From Methanolobus sp. WCC4 (GTDB lineage Archaea > Halobacteriota > Methanosarcinia > Methanosarcinales > Methanosarcinaceae): a stretch of 64,000 nt of DNA. Position 1 is the first letter of the stretch, and each line of letters opens with the position of its first letter. The stretch covers positions 2,648,480 to 2,712,479 of the forward strand of contig NZ_CP150629.1 of the NCBI RefSeq assembly GCF_038022665.1, read 5' to 3'. Below, piece by piece: positions 25,920-35,768 of the stretch. The position numbers were made by a program, and so were the translations under genes. Under the pieces are notes generated by a model. The model had not been told where the DNA came from, did no database searches, and saw nothing but the letters and a program-made list of their open reading frames with translations.

Positions 25920-26282
25920 TTAATGATGTGCGTGTTCGTCTTCAGCCTTCTGTTCTTCCCATGCCTCGTGTGCTTCGTTGATAGAACCTAGACACTTCTT
26001 GCAGAGCTTGACGTTGTCCTCTTCAGCACCCATTGAGAATGAAGGTCTGCTGATGGTCACATCGTAGAGCTGTGCGATTGCACCACAGAAATCACACTTG
26101 CCTGCTTCGCCGCAGCCTGGTGATTCTTCCAGTGCATCATGGGTTTTTTTTCCGGCATTCAGGCATCCTTCGCAGAGTCCCTGCCACATTCCATGAGGAT
26201 ATGAGTGGGCGTACTTTGGTTTGTACACCCTTACAGGAGCTACTGTTGGGATTCCTACTCCACAGAGATCACAATCTGTCAT
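25920..26282 (-). CDS. fpoO: F420H2 dehydrogenase subunit FpoO
   Basis: 120 residues, soluble, with four Cys pairs (CDLC, CEGC, CDFC, CKKC) and a His-rich tail. FpoO is found only in methanogen Fpo complexes and is thought to carry an iron-sulfur cluster; its exact role is not settled. Last gene of the operon; its ATG is one base after the fpoN stop and has GGAGG ahead. Confidence 0.93.
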   Translation of the reverse strand: MTDCDLCGVGIPTVAPVRVYKPKYAHSYPHGMWQGLCEGCLNAGKKTHDALEESPGCGEAGKCDFCGAIAQLYDVTISRPSFSMGAEEDNVKLCKKCLGSINEAHEAWEEQKAEDEHAHH

Positions 26283-26283
26283 T

Positions 26284-27735
26284 TTACATACCTCCAGGAA
26301 TCAGTACTTTTGCAGCTTCCATTGCCCAGTAGACAAATGGCTCGGACCAGAAACCAATTACAAGTACACCAATTGCTGCAATTATCAGTGCAACAGTGTA
26401 TGGGAATGGTTCTGAGACCTTCTCCTGGTCAGTTGGAAGGAAGTACATGTACTTGACGATCTTCGCATAGTAGCCAAGTGAGATCGCACTGTTGAGGATA
26501 GCGATCACTGCAAGCCATACGAATCCTGACTGGATGGTTGATGAGAACAGTACGAACTTGCTCATGTAACCTGCTGTGAGCGGGATACCTGCCAGTGCGA
26601 ACACGAACAGTGTCAGGCACACAGCAGTTATTGGCATTCTCTTACCGAGACCTCTGAAGTTATCGATGTGGTCAGGGTCAGGAGAGTCCTTGTTCTCTGA
26701 AAGTACCATGTATGTCACTGCGGCTGTTGCAATGAAAGCTCCTGCCTTCATGAAACCGTGTGACAGTGCATAGAATATACCACCACCAAGTGCCAGTGGT
26801 GTGAGTACCACGAATGCCATTGTGATGTAACCTGCCTGTGCAAGTGAGGAGTATGCAAGCATTCTCTTTACACTTGTCTGTTTGAGAGCTACAACGTTAC
26901 CGTATGTCATTGTGACAACTGCGAGTATCGCGAATACGGTCTGCCATTCAGCCTGGAGTGCTATGAGAGCCACTACGAATACCTTGAGAGCTGCTACAAT
27001 ACCCATCTTCTTGGATCCTGCTGCAAGCAGTGCGGATACAACTGATGGTGAACCCTGGTATGTGTCAGGTGCCCACATGTGGAATGGTACAAGAGCGATC
27101 TTGAAACCGAATCCTGCGACCAGGAGAACAACTGCTACAATACCCATTGGGCTTGATGCAAGTACACCTGCGCTGGCTGCGATAGCCGGAATGCTGGTGG
27201 TTCCTGTTGCTCCGTAGACATATGAGATACCAAGAAGCATAAGTGCTGCTGAAAGTGAGCCGATGATGAAGTACTTCATAGCTGCTTCCAGTGACTTTGC
27301 GTTCTGTTTCTCAAAGCCTGCAAGTGCATAGGTTGCAAGACTTGCAAGTTCGAATGCGACGAAGAGTACCATGAGGTCGTTTGCGGATGCAACGAACATC
27401 ATACCGATCGTACCGAATATACCGAGCGCGAAGAACTCCTCTGTGTGACTGTTGCCTTCAGTGTATTTGATACCTGCGATCGTAAAGAGCAATGCGACCA
27501 CAAGGAACACTATCTTGAAGTACTGAGACAGGGCATCGATGGATACCGTGTCATTGAATGCTGTTGCTTCGGTTCCGAGACTGGAGACAGTGAGAAGCAG
27601 GGCAATTAAGACACCAATGGATGCCAGGTAGCCGAGTATCTTCTTAGAGTCTGTCGGAATGAATAATCCGATAAGCAATACTGCCAGTCCTGTGAGAACA
27701 AGGGTAATTTCAGGTGCGAATAACATTACATCCAT
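26284..27735 (-). CDS. fpoN: F420H2 dehydrogenase subunit FpoN (NuoN-like)
   Basis: 483 residues, about fourteen membrane helices, antiporter-like subunit of the NuoN class. Recognisable parts include FVAFELASLATYALAGF with the conserved Glu, and GFGFKIALVPFHMWAPDTYQGSP with Lys and His used in ion translocation. It forms part of the membrane arm that pumps protons or sodium during F420H2 oxidation. Confidence 0.96.
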   Translation of the reverse strand: MDVMLFAPEITLVLTGLAVLLIGLFIPTDSKKILGYLASIGVLIALLLTVSSLGTEATAFNDTVSIDALSQYFKIVFLVVALLFTIAGIKYTEGNSHTEEFFALGIFGTIGMMFVASANDLMVLFVAFELASLATYALAGFEKQNAKSLEAAMKYFIIGSLSAALMLLGISYVYGATGTTSIPAIAASAGVLASSPMGIVAVVLLVAGFGFKIALVPFHMWAPDTYQGSPSVVSALLAAGSKKMGIVAALKVFVVALIALQAEWQTVFAILAVVTMTYGNVVALKQTSVKRMLAYSSLAQAGYITMAFVVLTPLALGGGIFYALSHGFMKAGAFIATAAVTYMVLSENKDSPDPDHIDNFRGLGKRMPITAVCLTLFVFALAGIPLTAGYMSKFVLFSSTIQSGFVWLAVIAILNSAISLGYYAKIVKYMYFLPTDQEKVSEPFPYTVALIIAAIGVLVIGFWSEPFVYWAMEAAKVLIPGGM

Positions 27736-27738
27736 ACC

Positions 27739-29226
27739 TTACACCCCCATTACAGCCATAAGGCTGACTATCTGATCAGAGTTCGTCAACATCATTTCAA
27801 GCACCGGGCTTGGGTTAAGTCCGAAGTACAGTATGAGTATCGCAATGACTCCCATGGAGAATGTCTGGAAGGTATTGATATCTGCCACTGTACCGAGTTT
27901 CTTATTATATACACCAAACATTGCCCTCTGGAGAGCCCACAGGTGATATGCTGCGGTTATCACGATTGCCAGAAGTGCGATCATCACATATGATGGCAGG
28001 TTCACGAAGCTTCCTGCAAGTACTGATACCTCTGCAATGAAACCACTGAGACCTGGAAGTCCGAGTGATGCCATGAAGGTCATTACCATAATGACTGCAA
28101 GTTTTGGCATCTTCTGTGCAAGTCCGCCAAGGTCGTTGATGATCCTTGTGCCTGTTGCATTGTTGATAATACCGCATGACATGAACATAATGCTCATGAT
28201 AAGTCCGTGTGAGAACTGCTGGAACATTGCTCCTGAAACGGAGAGTGATACCATACCGGCTGCACCGAGTGTTACGTAGCCCATGTGGCTTACACTGGAG
28301 TATGCAACCATTCTCTTGAGGTCCTTCTGTGAGAGTGCAAGGAATGCACCGTAGAGAACACTCACTGAACCAAGGGCTGCCATGATGGTTATCATCAGGT
28401 TTGGTGATGCTGTGAATGGCAGCATTGGAAGCATGACCTTGAAGAGTCCGTATCCACCGATCTTGAGCATGACAAAGAGCACACTGCCGGCAGTTGGTGC
28501 CTCAGTATATGCATCAGGAAGCCATGAGTGGAATGGGAAACTTGGTATCTTGACAATGAAACCGAAGAGCAGTGCAAGGAAGATCATATCCTTTGCAATT
28601 CCGGATTCAATGAACTGGAACTGGGCAATGAGTGTTGGTATGTCCAGTGAAGGGGTTCCTGTCAGTTTCCATGCTTCGAAGTAAAGTCCGAATATACCCA
28701 GAAGCATCACAAGTGAAGCTACGTGAGTGTAGATAAAGAACTTAATTGCTGCGTTGTGTTTGTTGGGTCCTCCCCATATGCTCACCATGAAGAAGAGCGG
28801 TATGAGAGTAAGTTCCCAGAATACGTAGAACAGGAAGAAGTCCAGTGCGGTGAATACACCAATTACTGCACCCTCTGTTGCGAGTATGAATGCGTAGAAC
28901 TTGTTCGGTGATTTTCTCTCGTCGTTCCATGTGAAGAGAACGAGAAGTGGAAGAACGATAGCATTGAGAAGTATCAATGGCATTGCAATTCCGTCAACAC
29001 CGAGGTGGTAGGTAATTCCAAGGGATGGTACCCACGGGATAAGTTCCTCGAATTGGTTATCTGCTATAGTGCTGTCGAAGTTAAAGTACATGTATACTGT
29101 GAGCAACAGTACGATAACAGTACCGGTAAGAGCAATTACTCTTGCCTGTTCCTTTGTTTTTGTAAATAATGTAAGTGCTGCGAATATCAGAGGTATCAGC
29201 ACGATCATTGAAAGTATCGGCATCAT
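27739..29226 (-). CDS. fpoM: F420H2 dehydrogenase subunit FpoM (NuoM-like)
   Basis: 495 residues, antiporter-like subunit of the NuoM class. It shows FYVFWELTLIPLFFMVSIWG with the key Glu, the KIPSFPFHSWLPDAYTEAPT block and LKRMVAYSSVSHMGYV. The start overlaps the fpoL stop by one base (TGATG) behind a GGAGGT site, so the two are translationally coupled. Confidence 0.97.
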   Translation of the reverse strand: MMPILSMIVLIPLIFAALTLFTKTKEQARVIALTGTVIVLLLTVYMYFNFDSTIADNQFEELIPWVPSLGITYHLGVDGIAMPLILLNAIVLPLLVLFTWNDERKSPNKFYAFILATEGAVIGVFTALDFFLFYVFWELTLIPLFFMVSIWGGPNKHNAAIKFFIYTHVASLVMLLGIFGLYFEAWKLTGTPSLDIPTLIAQFQFIESGIAKDMIFLALLFGFIVKIPSFPFHSWLPDAYTEAPTAGSVLFVMLKIGGYGLFKVMLPMLPFTASPNLMITIMAALGSVSVLYGAFLALSQKDLKRMVAYSSVSHMGYVTLGAAGMVSLSVSGAMFQQFSHGLIMSIMFMSCGIINNATGTRIINDLGGLAQKMPKLAVIMVMTFMASLGLPGLSGFIAEVSVLAGSFVNLPSYVMIALLAIVITAAYHLWALQRAMFGVYNKKLGTVADINTFQTFSMGVIAILILYFGLNPSPVLEMMLTNSDQIVSLMAVMGV

Positions 29227-31241
29227 CAGATTACCTCCATTACCACTTTAACAAGAATCACCAGGAGACTTACTCCGGTTATTACTGCTGTGGCGTAATT
29301 CTGTACTGCTCCTGTCTGGAACTGGCGCAGTGATTCACCGGCCTCCAGTGCCAGGTCACTGAACCACTTGGTCATCCAGTCAAATCCTCTGTCAGTGGCA
29401 CGTCCTGCGAAGGCCAATCCTTCGTAGATGAACTTGACGGAGAAGAAGTTGGTGAACAGGGAGTTCTGGTAGTACCTGTTGTACAGGAGTTTGTAAATTG
29501 GGTTGTTTCTTGAAACAAGACTGTCCATGTTGACGATCCTGAGTCCGTATACAAGGTAAGCAATGACCAGACCTGCAAGTGCTACTATAAGTGGCATCCA
29601 GAGGATGATCAGTGGTTCGTGGTGACCGCCATGTTCTGCAAGGTGATAACCACCGAGTGTTGCAAGCTCATGGATGTCCATGTGTACGAAATCGTTCACA
29701 AATGTCTCACTGACAAATGTGTTGAATGTCTTTGATGTCAGGGCTCCGAAGAACAGTGACAGCAGTGCAAATATTGAAAGTGGGATCGTCATAGATGCAG
29801 GTGACTCATGGCCTCCGTAATCTGTACGTGGTTTTCCGAAGAATGTCATGAAGATCAATCTGAAAATGTACAGTGAAGTGAGCAGAGCTGCAAGGATGGA
29901 GAATATGTATGGCAACCATGTACCTGTTGTGTCTCCGAAGAGGTATGCGCTCTCGATGATCGCATCCTTACTGAAGAAACCACTTGTACCTATTACCGTA
30001 CCTGGAATACCCATACCAGTGAGCGCCAGTGATGCGATGATCATTGTTGCTGCGGTTATCGGCATTACCTTTGCGACACCTCCAAGCTGTCTCATGTCGT
30101 GTGTACCTACAGCGTGGATAACGCTACCTGCACACAGGAAGAGAAGAGCCTTGAAGAATGCGTGGTTGACCAGGTGGAAGATGGATATACCGACTGCCTC
30201 AGCACCGATAGCTGCTCCAACACCAAGTCCGAGCATCATGTAACCGAGCTGACTTACTGTGGAGTATGCGAGTACACGCTTAAGGTCGTTCATCACGATA
30301 CCCATTGTTCCTGCGAACAATGCAGTGAATCCACCTACGTATGCTACAACCATGAGTGAATCAGGAGCTGCGATGAACATTGGGAATGTCCTTGCAACCA
30401 GGTAGACACCGGCTGTAACCATTGTTGCTGCGTGTATGAGAGCTGAAACTGTGGTTGGACCTTCCATTGCATCAGGAAGCCACACATGGAGTGGGAACTG
30501 ACCTGACTTACCAACAGCACCACCGAAGAACAGGAGTGTTATCAGGGTGATGTGGCTGACCTCTATTCCGAGGATGTTCGCATTCATTGCTGCGAGTTCC
30601 GGAATGTGGGCAAATATCTCGTCGAACCTGAGTATATAGACACCATCAGGGATGGTACCGTTGAATATCTTGAAAAGGTCTGAGAACAGGACGATTATAC
30701 CTGCAAGGAACATTACGTCACCGATCCTGGTGGTGAGGAAAGCCTTCTTAGCTGCTGTTGCAGCGGATGGTTTCTCGAACCAGAATCCAATAAGCAGGTA
30801 TGAACAGACACCCACAAGTTCCCAGCAAATGAAGAGCTGGAGGATGTTGTCAGAAAGTATCAGACCAAGCATTGAAGCTGTGAACAGTGCTGTCTCGGCA
30901 AAGTACCTGGAAGGTGCCTTGTCGTGTGACATGTAACCTGTAGAGTAGATGTGGATAAGCAGACTTGCGAATGTTACCATTGTAAGCATGACTGCTGCCA
31001 GTGGGTCAACAAGGATACCTATGTTGAGCATGGCAAACCAGCTATATGACTGGCTCACTACCTCTTCAGGGTTTGCAAGCAGTTTCAATGTAATTAACAG
31101 TGATATCACAAATGATATTGCAATAGCTGTTATTGGAATTATTGAACCGCCATTTGGTAATTTCTTCCCGAGGAAGAATGTCAGTACAAAGGCCAGTGCA
31201 GGCAGGACCGGTATTAAGAATGCATAGTTTTCTACTGCCAT
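29226..31241 (-). CDS. fpoL: F420H2 dehydrogenase subunit FpoL (NuoL-like)
   Basis: About 671 residues, the largest antiporter-like subunit (NuoL class). It has LFICWELVGVCSYLLIGFW, KSGQFPLHVWLPDAMEGPTT and LKRVLAYSTVSQLGYMMLG, plus the C-terminal lateral helix that lies along the membrane arm (NSLFTNFFSVKFIYEG onward). I use the ATG at 31241, three bases after the fpoK stop and preceded by GAGGTGG; the GTG at 31250 lies upstream of a good site. Confidence 0.96.
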   Translation of the reverse strand: MAVENYAFLIPVLPALAFVLTFFLGKKLPNGGSIIPITAIAISFVISLLITLKLLANPEEVVSQSYSWFAMLNIGILVDPLAAVMLTMVTFASLLIHIYSTGYMSHDKAPSRYFAETALFTASMLGLILSDNILQLFICWELVGVCSYLLIGFWFEKPSAATAAKKAFLTTRIGDVMFLAGIIVLFSDLFKIFNGTIPDGVYILRFDEIFAHIPELAAMNANILGIEVSHITLITLLFFGGAVGKSGQFPLHVWLPDAMEGPTTVSALIHAATMVTAGVYLVARTFPMFIAAPDSLMVVAYVGGFTALFAGTMGIVMNDLKRVLAYSTVSQLGYMMLGLGVGAAIGAEAVGISIFHLVNHAFFKALLFLCAGSVIHAVGTHDMRQLGGVAKVMPITAATMIIASLALTGMGIPGTVIGTSGFFSKDAIIESAYLFGDTTGTWLPYIFSILAALLTSLYIFRLIFMTFFGKPRTDYGGHESPASMTIPLSIFALLSLFFGALTSKTFNTFVSETFVNDFVHMDIHELATLGGYHLAEHGGHHEPLIILWMPLIVALAGLVIAYLVYGLRIVNMDSLVSRNNPIYKLLYNRYYQNSLFTNFFSVKFIYEGLAFAGRATDRGFDWMTKWFSDLALEAGESLRQFQTGAVQNYATAVITGVSLLVILVKVVMEVI

Positions 31242-31243
31242 TT

Positions 31244-31546
31244 TTACCACCTCAGTACGTTAATGTGGTCAAGACTGATCGTATCCTTCATTCTGTAAAG
31301 GGCCATCAGTATAGCAAATCCGATAGCTGCCTCACATGCTGCCAGTGCGATAGAGAACAGTGCGAAAACCTGTCCTGTAAGGTCACCGTTGTAGCTTGAG
31401 AACGCCACAAGGTTGAGGTTGGCGGCATTGAGCATGAGTTCCACGCACATGAGAATACGAATACCACTGCGCTGTGTCATAAGTCCGTAGAGACCTATTG
31501 AGAATATTATTGCTGCAACAGCAAGATAAAGTGCAATTGGTATCAT
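31244..31546 (-). CDS. fpoK: F420H2 dehydrogenase subunit FpoK (NuoK-like)
   Basis: 100 residues with three membrane helices, the NuoK class. The conserved Glu residues appear in [13 protein letters not shown] and [13 protein letters not shown]. It links the membrane arm channels. The start overlaps the preceding gene by four bases (ATGA), with GGAGATGAT upstream. Confidence 0.95.
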   Translation of the reverse strand: MIPIALYLAVAAIIFSIGLYGLMTQRSGIRILMCVELMLNAANLNLVAFSSYNGDLTGQVFALFSIALAACEAAIGFAILMALYRMKDTISLDHINVLRW

Positions 31547-31851
31547 TTGTTATCATCTCCTTTTGCCATGTAGATGGCACCCATCAATGAGGACAACAGT
31601 ACGATAGACATTATTTCGAACGGAACCACGAAATCTGTAAAGATAAGCACTCCGATACCCTCGATGTTACTCTGATCCCCGATATTCTGAGGGAGCTGAT
31701 CGAGTGATGGCCAGTTTGTAAAGGCGATTGCCACTATCATAACTGACAGGAACAGAGCAGCTATTACCATTCCAAGGATACGTGGTCTAAGGTAGTCATA
31801 CACAGATGTGATAATGTCCATTGCTGTGAATGATATCTCTTTATTCAGCAT
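31543..31851 (-). CDS. fpoJ: F420H2 dehydrogenase subunit FpoJ, C-terminal part
   Basis: About 102 residues corresponding to the C-terminal half of bacterial NuoJ. It has a membrane segment ([20 protein letters not shown]) and the late block [29 protein letters not shown] with a charged residue in the membrane. The N-terminal half is encoded by the preceding gene; the two frames overlap by 11 bases. A TTG at 31860 is a less likely start than the ATG at 31851, which follows GGAG. Confidence 0.88.
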   Translation of the reverse strand: MLNKEISFTAMDIITSVYDYLRPRILGMVIAALFLSVMIVAIAFTNWPSLDQLPQNIGDQSNIEGIGVLIFTDFVVPFEIMSIVLLSSLMGAIYMAKGDDNK

Positions 31852-32119
31852 CTGTACCAAACTCCTTCTTTGTAAGCATTACAGCGAACAGGATCAATAC
31901 TCCTACTGCACCGATGTATACCAGTACCTGGGCAACACCAAGGAACTGCGCATTCAGCATTATGTAGAAAGCTGCAACAACGAACATTGTCACTACAAGC
32001 CCGATCGCGGCCCTTACTACATCCTTAGCTGTCACGACAAATATTGCGAACACTATCGATACAAGAGCAAGGATCACAAAGATGATCAATTCAATTATAT
32101 TACCTATTGTGGGGTCCAT
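31841..32119 (-). CDS. fpoJ: F420H2 dehydrogenase subunit FpoJ, N-terminal part
   Basis: 92 residues matching the N-terminal half of NuoJ: IIELIIFVILALVSIVFAIF, VVRAAIGLVVTMFVVAAFYIM and GVAQVLVYIGAVGVLILFAVML. NuoJ is one protein in bacteria; here two overlapping frames encode it. Because both have start codons, ribosome sites and complete helices, this is an organised split and not a fresh frameshift. Confidence 0.9.
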   Translation of the reverse strand: MDPTIGNIIELIIFVILALVSIVFAIFVVTAKDVVRAAIGLVVTMFVVAAFYIMLNAQFLGVAQVLVYIGAVGVLILFAVMLTKKEFGTDAE

Positions 32120-32547
32120 CTGCTCACCTCTTCACCAGCCTCTTCTTCAGCATTGATATCAACTTCCCTTGCCAGCATGTCCGGCGTGAAGAGAAGATCC
32201 TCATGGTTCCAGCGGATAACACCTGTCAGGTATACCTTTGTGCTCTCGAGTGCGTCCTTTGGACACTGGTCGATACAAAGGCCACAGAACAGACAGTGAC
32301 CAATATCAATTGCAGGGAACCATCTCTGCTTGTCACTTTGTGGATTGATACGTGCTCTGACTATCTTAATAGCATTATTTGGACACGTGTTGGCACATAT
32401 TCCACAACCGATACATTTCGTTTTATCTAACTTTTGCAAGCCCCTGAACCTGTCTGAAAGTTTCGTTGGTACTTCCGGACACATTCTTGTAACAGGCGGG
32501 CCGAAATAAATGTTCTTTACTGCTGTTATGATATTTTTAATAACCAT
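32104..32547 (-). CDS. fpoI: F420H2 dehydrogenase subunit FpoI (2[4Fe-4S])
   Basis: 147 residues, NuoI class, with two ferredoxin motifs: CIGCGICANTCPNNAI and CLFCGLCIDQCPKDAL. It relays electrons from the F420-oxidising FpoF, which is not encoded here, towards FpoB. The ATG follows the fpoH stop directly. Confidence 0.97.
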   Translation of the reverse strand: MVIKNIITAVKNIYFGPPVTRMCPEVPTKLSDRFRGLQKLDKTKCIGCGICANTCPNNAIKIVRARINPQSDKQRWFPAIDIGHCLFCGLCIDQCPKDALESTKVYLTGVIRWNHEDLLFTPDMLAREVDINAEEEAGEEVSRWTPQ

Positions 32548-33585
32548 TTAGTATACCCCCAGCAGACCAAGTCCGATAACCCATCCGAGGTTAAGGAGGG
32601 ACAATGGCAGAAGTTTTTTCCAGCTCAGGTCTACTACCTGATCGATCCTGTACCTTGGAACAGCCCATCTGATCATGATGATAAAGAGGATCACCAGTGC
32701 TACCTTCAACAGGAAGAATGCTGTTGGAAGGATAATACCAAGGATCGTGATATCAGTCAGGAATGCAGGCAGATTCCATCCACCAAGGAACAATAGCACA
32801 ACAAGCATTGAACCAAGGATCAGGTGAATATATTCTGCAAAGAAACAGTAACCGAATCTCATACTTGTGTACTCGGTCATCCAACCTGCAATAAGCTCTT
32901 CCTCGGACTCGTTCTGGTCAAAAGGAAGACGACCCATATCAGCCATAAGAGCGATGAAGAACACAAAAGCTCCAAGAGGCTGCATTATTATGAACCAGAG
33001 AGGGCTCTGAGCCTCGGCGATCTCTACTATGTTCAGTGAACCTGCCATGATAGCAACACTCACGATACAGATACCAAGAGGGACTTCGTATCCGATCATA
33101 CGTGCAAAGTTCCTGAAAGCTCCGAGAACAGAGAACTTGTTGTTCGCACTGTATGCAACCATGAAAATACCGATAATTGAGATAGCGGACATCGCTTCAA
33201 TATAAAGGATACTTATATCCATCTCGGTTGCTGCGATCACATAACTCTGACCATCTATGATGATAGCGCCAAAAGGCATTGCGACAAGCATCAGGAAAAC
33301 AGATCCCATAAGGAGGATCGGTGCTGAAACGAATAATAACCTGTCAGCGTTCTTTGGTATGATATCTTCTTTCGTGAACAGCTTGATAGCATCGGCAACA
33401 AGCTGAAGTAATCCGTGGGGACCTACCCTCATAGGACCGTATCTCTGCTGGACATCTGCAGAGAGTTTACGCTCGAACCAGACAGCTACACAGGCGCCAC
33501 CGAAAACTGCACCCATGATACATAATCCCAGGATACCTCTTAAAAGAGGGTTATAGATTATTGATTCTATATCCATTGACATCAT
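32548..33585 (-). CDS. fpoH: F420H2 dehydrogenase subunit FpoH (NuoH-like)
   Basis: About 345 residues, eight or so membrane helices, NuoH class, which joins the soluble and membrane arms and frames the methanophenazine site. Recognisable: RYGPMRVGPHGLLQLVADAI, MADMGRLPFDQNESEEELIA and a late MIRWAVPRYRIDQVVDLSWK. The ATG at 33585 follows AGGTGATC; the GTG at 33591 would overlap the fpoD stop. Confidence 0.96.
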   Translation of the reverse strand: MMSMDIESIIYNPLLRGILGLCIMGAVFGGACVAVWFERKLSADVQQRYGPMRVGPHGLLQLVADAIKLFTKEDIIPKNADRLLFVSAPILLMGSVFLMLVAMPFGAIIIDGQSYVIAATEMDISILYIEAMSAISIIGIFMVAYSANNKFSVLGAFRNFARMIGYEVPLGICIVSVAIMAGSLNIVEIAEAQSPLWFIIMQPLGAFVFFIALMADMGRLPFDQNESEEELIAGWMTEYTSMRFGYCFFAEYIHLILGSMLVVLLFLGGWNLPAFLTDITILGIILPTAFFLLKVALVILFIIMIRWAVPRYRIDQVVDLSWKKLLPLSLLNLGWVIGLGLLGVY

Positions 33586-33587
33586 GA

Positions 33588-34712
33588 TCACCTGTCAACC
33601 TCACTGGTACATGTGTCCATACTGCCGGCAATTGCCACAATATCTGCAACAGGCACACCTTTAAGCAGTGGTGGCAGTGTCTGCAGGGTTGGGTACACAG
33701 GTCCTCTTATCTTTACACGGTATGGTTTGTCCGATCCATCGGATACCATATAGAATCCCATCTCTCCTCTTGGGTCCTCTACACGGTGGAAGACCTCTCC
33801 GGCTGGAACTCTCATTACAGGGGATCTCTTACCATACGGAGTGTTCTCCGGGAAGAGTGGTCCTGAAGGGATCTGGTCAAGACACTGCTCGATTATGTAC
33901 ATGCTTTCACGCATCTCATCGAGACGGACCTGGATCCTCGCGTAGACATCACCATCTGTCTGGGTACATACCTTGAAATCAAGGTCCTTGTACACAAGGT
34001 AAGGTTCATCCTTACGGATATCAAAAGCAACACCTGTTGCCCTGAGCGGAGGACCGGAAACACCAAGGTCCTTTGCAACATCTGCTGTAAGTACTCCGAT
34101 ACCTTTTGTTCTTGCCTTGTAGATCTGATCGGTACTGTACAGCTCCTCATAATTGTCAATTGCCTTTCTAAGGTTTCCGAAAACGTATGCAACGTCATCC
34201 TTGAATCCTTCAGGAAGATCATCCTTTACACCACCATAACGCAGGAAACTATGTGTGACACGTGCTCCTGTTACGGAGTCGATAAGTGACATCACATCTT
34301 CCCTGTCCCTGATGGTGTACATGAACATACTCACAAAACCAATGAAGGATGCATATTCACCCATTCCAAGGATGTGACTCTGTAACCTTGAAAGTTCTTC
34401 CATTATAACGCGGATGTACTGTGCTCTTTCAGGCACTTCAATGCCTGCAAGCTTCTCAACACAACCAACGTAAGCTTCTTCGTTTGTCATTGCTGCAAGA
34501 TAACATATCCTGTCAACAATGGTGATACCCTGGAGATAGGTCTTGCTCTCAAGGATCTTCTCGATCCCTTTGTGGATCCAACCCATCTCGACCTCGGAGT
34601 CCACAACGGTCTCACCCCTCAATTTTGCATTCAGCCTGAATGGTCCTGGCATCATGGGGTGTTGCGGGCCAAGGTGTACTATCATTTCAGAAGGTCCAAC
34701 TATTTCATCCAT
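33588..34712 (-). CDS. fpoD: F420H2 dehydrogenase subunit FpoD (NuoD-like)
   Basis: 374 residues, NuoD class (49-kDa type), related to hydrogenase large subunits but without NiFe cysteines. It opens with the conserved MIVHLGPQHPMMPGPFRL and shows HKGIEKILESKTYLQ and ELSRLQSHILGMGEYASFIG. With FpoB it forms the chamber that reduces methanophenazine. Confidence 0.97.
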   Translation of the reverse strand: MDEIVGPSEMIVHLGPQHPMMPGPFRLNAKLRGETVVDSEVEMGWIHKGIEKILESKTYLQGITIVDRICYLAAMTNEEAYVGCVEKLAGIEVPERAQYIRVIMEELSRLQSHILGMGEYASFIGFVSMFMYTIRDREDVMSLIDSVTGARVTHSFLRYGGVKDDLPEGFKDDVAYVFGNLRKAIDNYEELYSTDQIYKARTKGIGVLTADVAKDLGVSGPPLRATGVAFDIRKDEPYLVYKDLDFKVCTQTDGDVYARIQVRLDEMRESMYIIEQCLDQIPSGPLFPENTPYGKRSPVMRVPAGEVFHRVEDPRGEMGFYMVSDGSDKPYRVKIRGPVYPTLQTLPPLLKGVPVADIVAIAGSMDTCTSEVDR

Positions 34713-34721
34713 ATTTAACCC

Positions 34722-35198
34722 TCACACCAAATTCCTGGCAGTCTTGTTTGGGAAGCCTCCGTAATCCTTACGCAGTGGCCACTCACCGAGCATATCCTCC
34801 GGAAGTACAAGAGGTCTAAGGTCAGGGTGGTCAAGATACTTCACACCAAACAGTTCGTACGTTTCTCTTTCGTACCAGTTAGCATTCCAGTAAACAGGCA
34901 CTACGGACTGGATCACCGGGTTATCCCTTGGAAGGAGAGCCTTCATGGTAAGGATGACCGGGTGTTCGTAGGAACCTATTACGTATATTACTTCGATCTC
35001 ATTCCTGTCAGGATAGTCTGCTCCGAATTCACAGCAGAGGTGTCCGAAAGACAGGTCTTCCTTGAGGTAGCGGCAAACTTCCACTACATTTTCCGGCTTC
35101 ACTTTGGCAACGGTCCTTATGTCAGACTCGATGTCTGCATCATAGATGTCTTCAGGGAACTTACCTGTAAGTGAAGAAATTATAGAATTAGCGTCCAT
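34722..35198 (-). CDS. fpoC: F420H2 dehydrogenase subunit FpoC (NuoC-like)
   Basis: About 158 residues, NuoC class (30-kDa type). The signature is WYERETYELFGVKYLDHPDLR followed by PEDMLGEWPLRKDYG. It is a structural subunit of the connecting fragment. The ATG at 35198 follows GAGGTGAATTG; a TTG codon precedes it. Confidence 0.95.
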   Translation of the reverse strand: MDANSIISSLTGKFPEDIYDADIESDIRTVAKVKPENVVEVCRYLKEDLSFGHLCCEFGADYPDRNEIEVIYVIGSYEHPVILTMKALLPRDNPVIQSVVPVYWNANWYERETYELFGVKYLDHPDLRPLVLPEDMLGEWPLRKDYGGFPNKTARNLV

Positions 35199-35207
35199 CA
35201 ATTCACC

Positions 35208-35768
35208 TCAATAATCAGTACCTTTGTCCTTCTTTGCTTCGATCTTTTTCTGAAGCTCAACAAATCCCTGAATTAGAGCTTCACATCTTGGTGGACATCC
35301 GGGTACAAAAACGTCTACAGGGAAGATATCATCAACGTTCTGATGGGTGCTGTATGATTCATAGAATGGGCCACCACTGATAGCACAGTCACCGAAGCAT
35401 ATTACCCACTTTGGTGCTGGCATCTGATCCCAGACCCTCTTCAAAGCTGGAAGGTACTTCTTTGTAACGTAACCACTGATGATCAGTACGTCGGCGTGTC
35501 TTGGGGAGTTACGTGGGATAATACCAAAACGGTCAGTATCGTAGTGAGCCATACCTGTAGCAAGCAGCTCTACACCACAACAACCCATTGCATTGACCAT
35601 AAACCATAAAGAGTTCTTACGACCCCAGTTGAGAACATCCTGGACCTTTGTTTTCTTAATGAATTCGCAGATCGCATTTGAGTCGGTAAGCATCGTTCCC
35701 GGAACGTCGGTATACCCAACGTCTAAAACATCATTTTGTTCGACATTCGTCTGCTCTATTTCATCCAT
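35208..35768 (-). CDS. fpoB: F420H2 dehydrogenase subunit FpoB (NuoB-like)
   Basis: 186 residues, NuoB class, carrying the N2-type [4Fe-4S] cluster that passes electrons to methanophenazine. The ligands are visible as the vicinal pair in NAMGCCGVELLA, the Cys in CFGDCAISGG and the Cys in DVFVPGCPPRCEALIQG. The start lies inside the end of fpoA (13-base overlap). Confidence 0.97.
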   Translation of the reverse strand: MDEIEQTNVEQNDVLDVGYTDVPGTMLTDSNAICEFIKKTKVQDVLNWGRKNSLWFMVNAMGCCGVELLATGMAHYDTDRFGIIPRNSPRHADVLIISGYVTKKYLPALKRVWDQMPAPKWVICFGDCAISGGPFYESYSTHQNVDDIFPVDVFVPGCPPRCEALIQGFVELQKKIEAKKDKGTDY

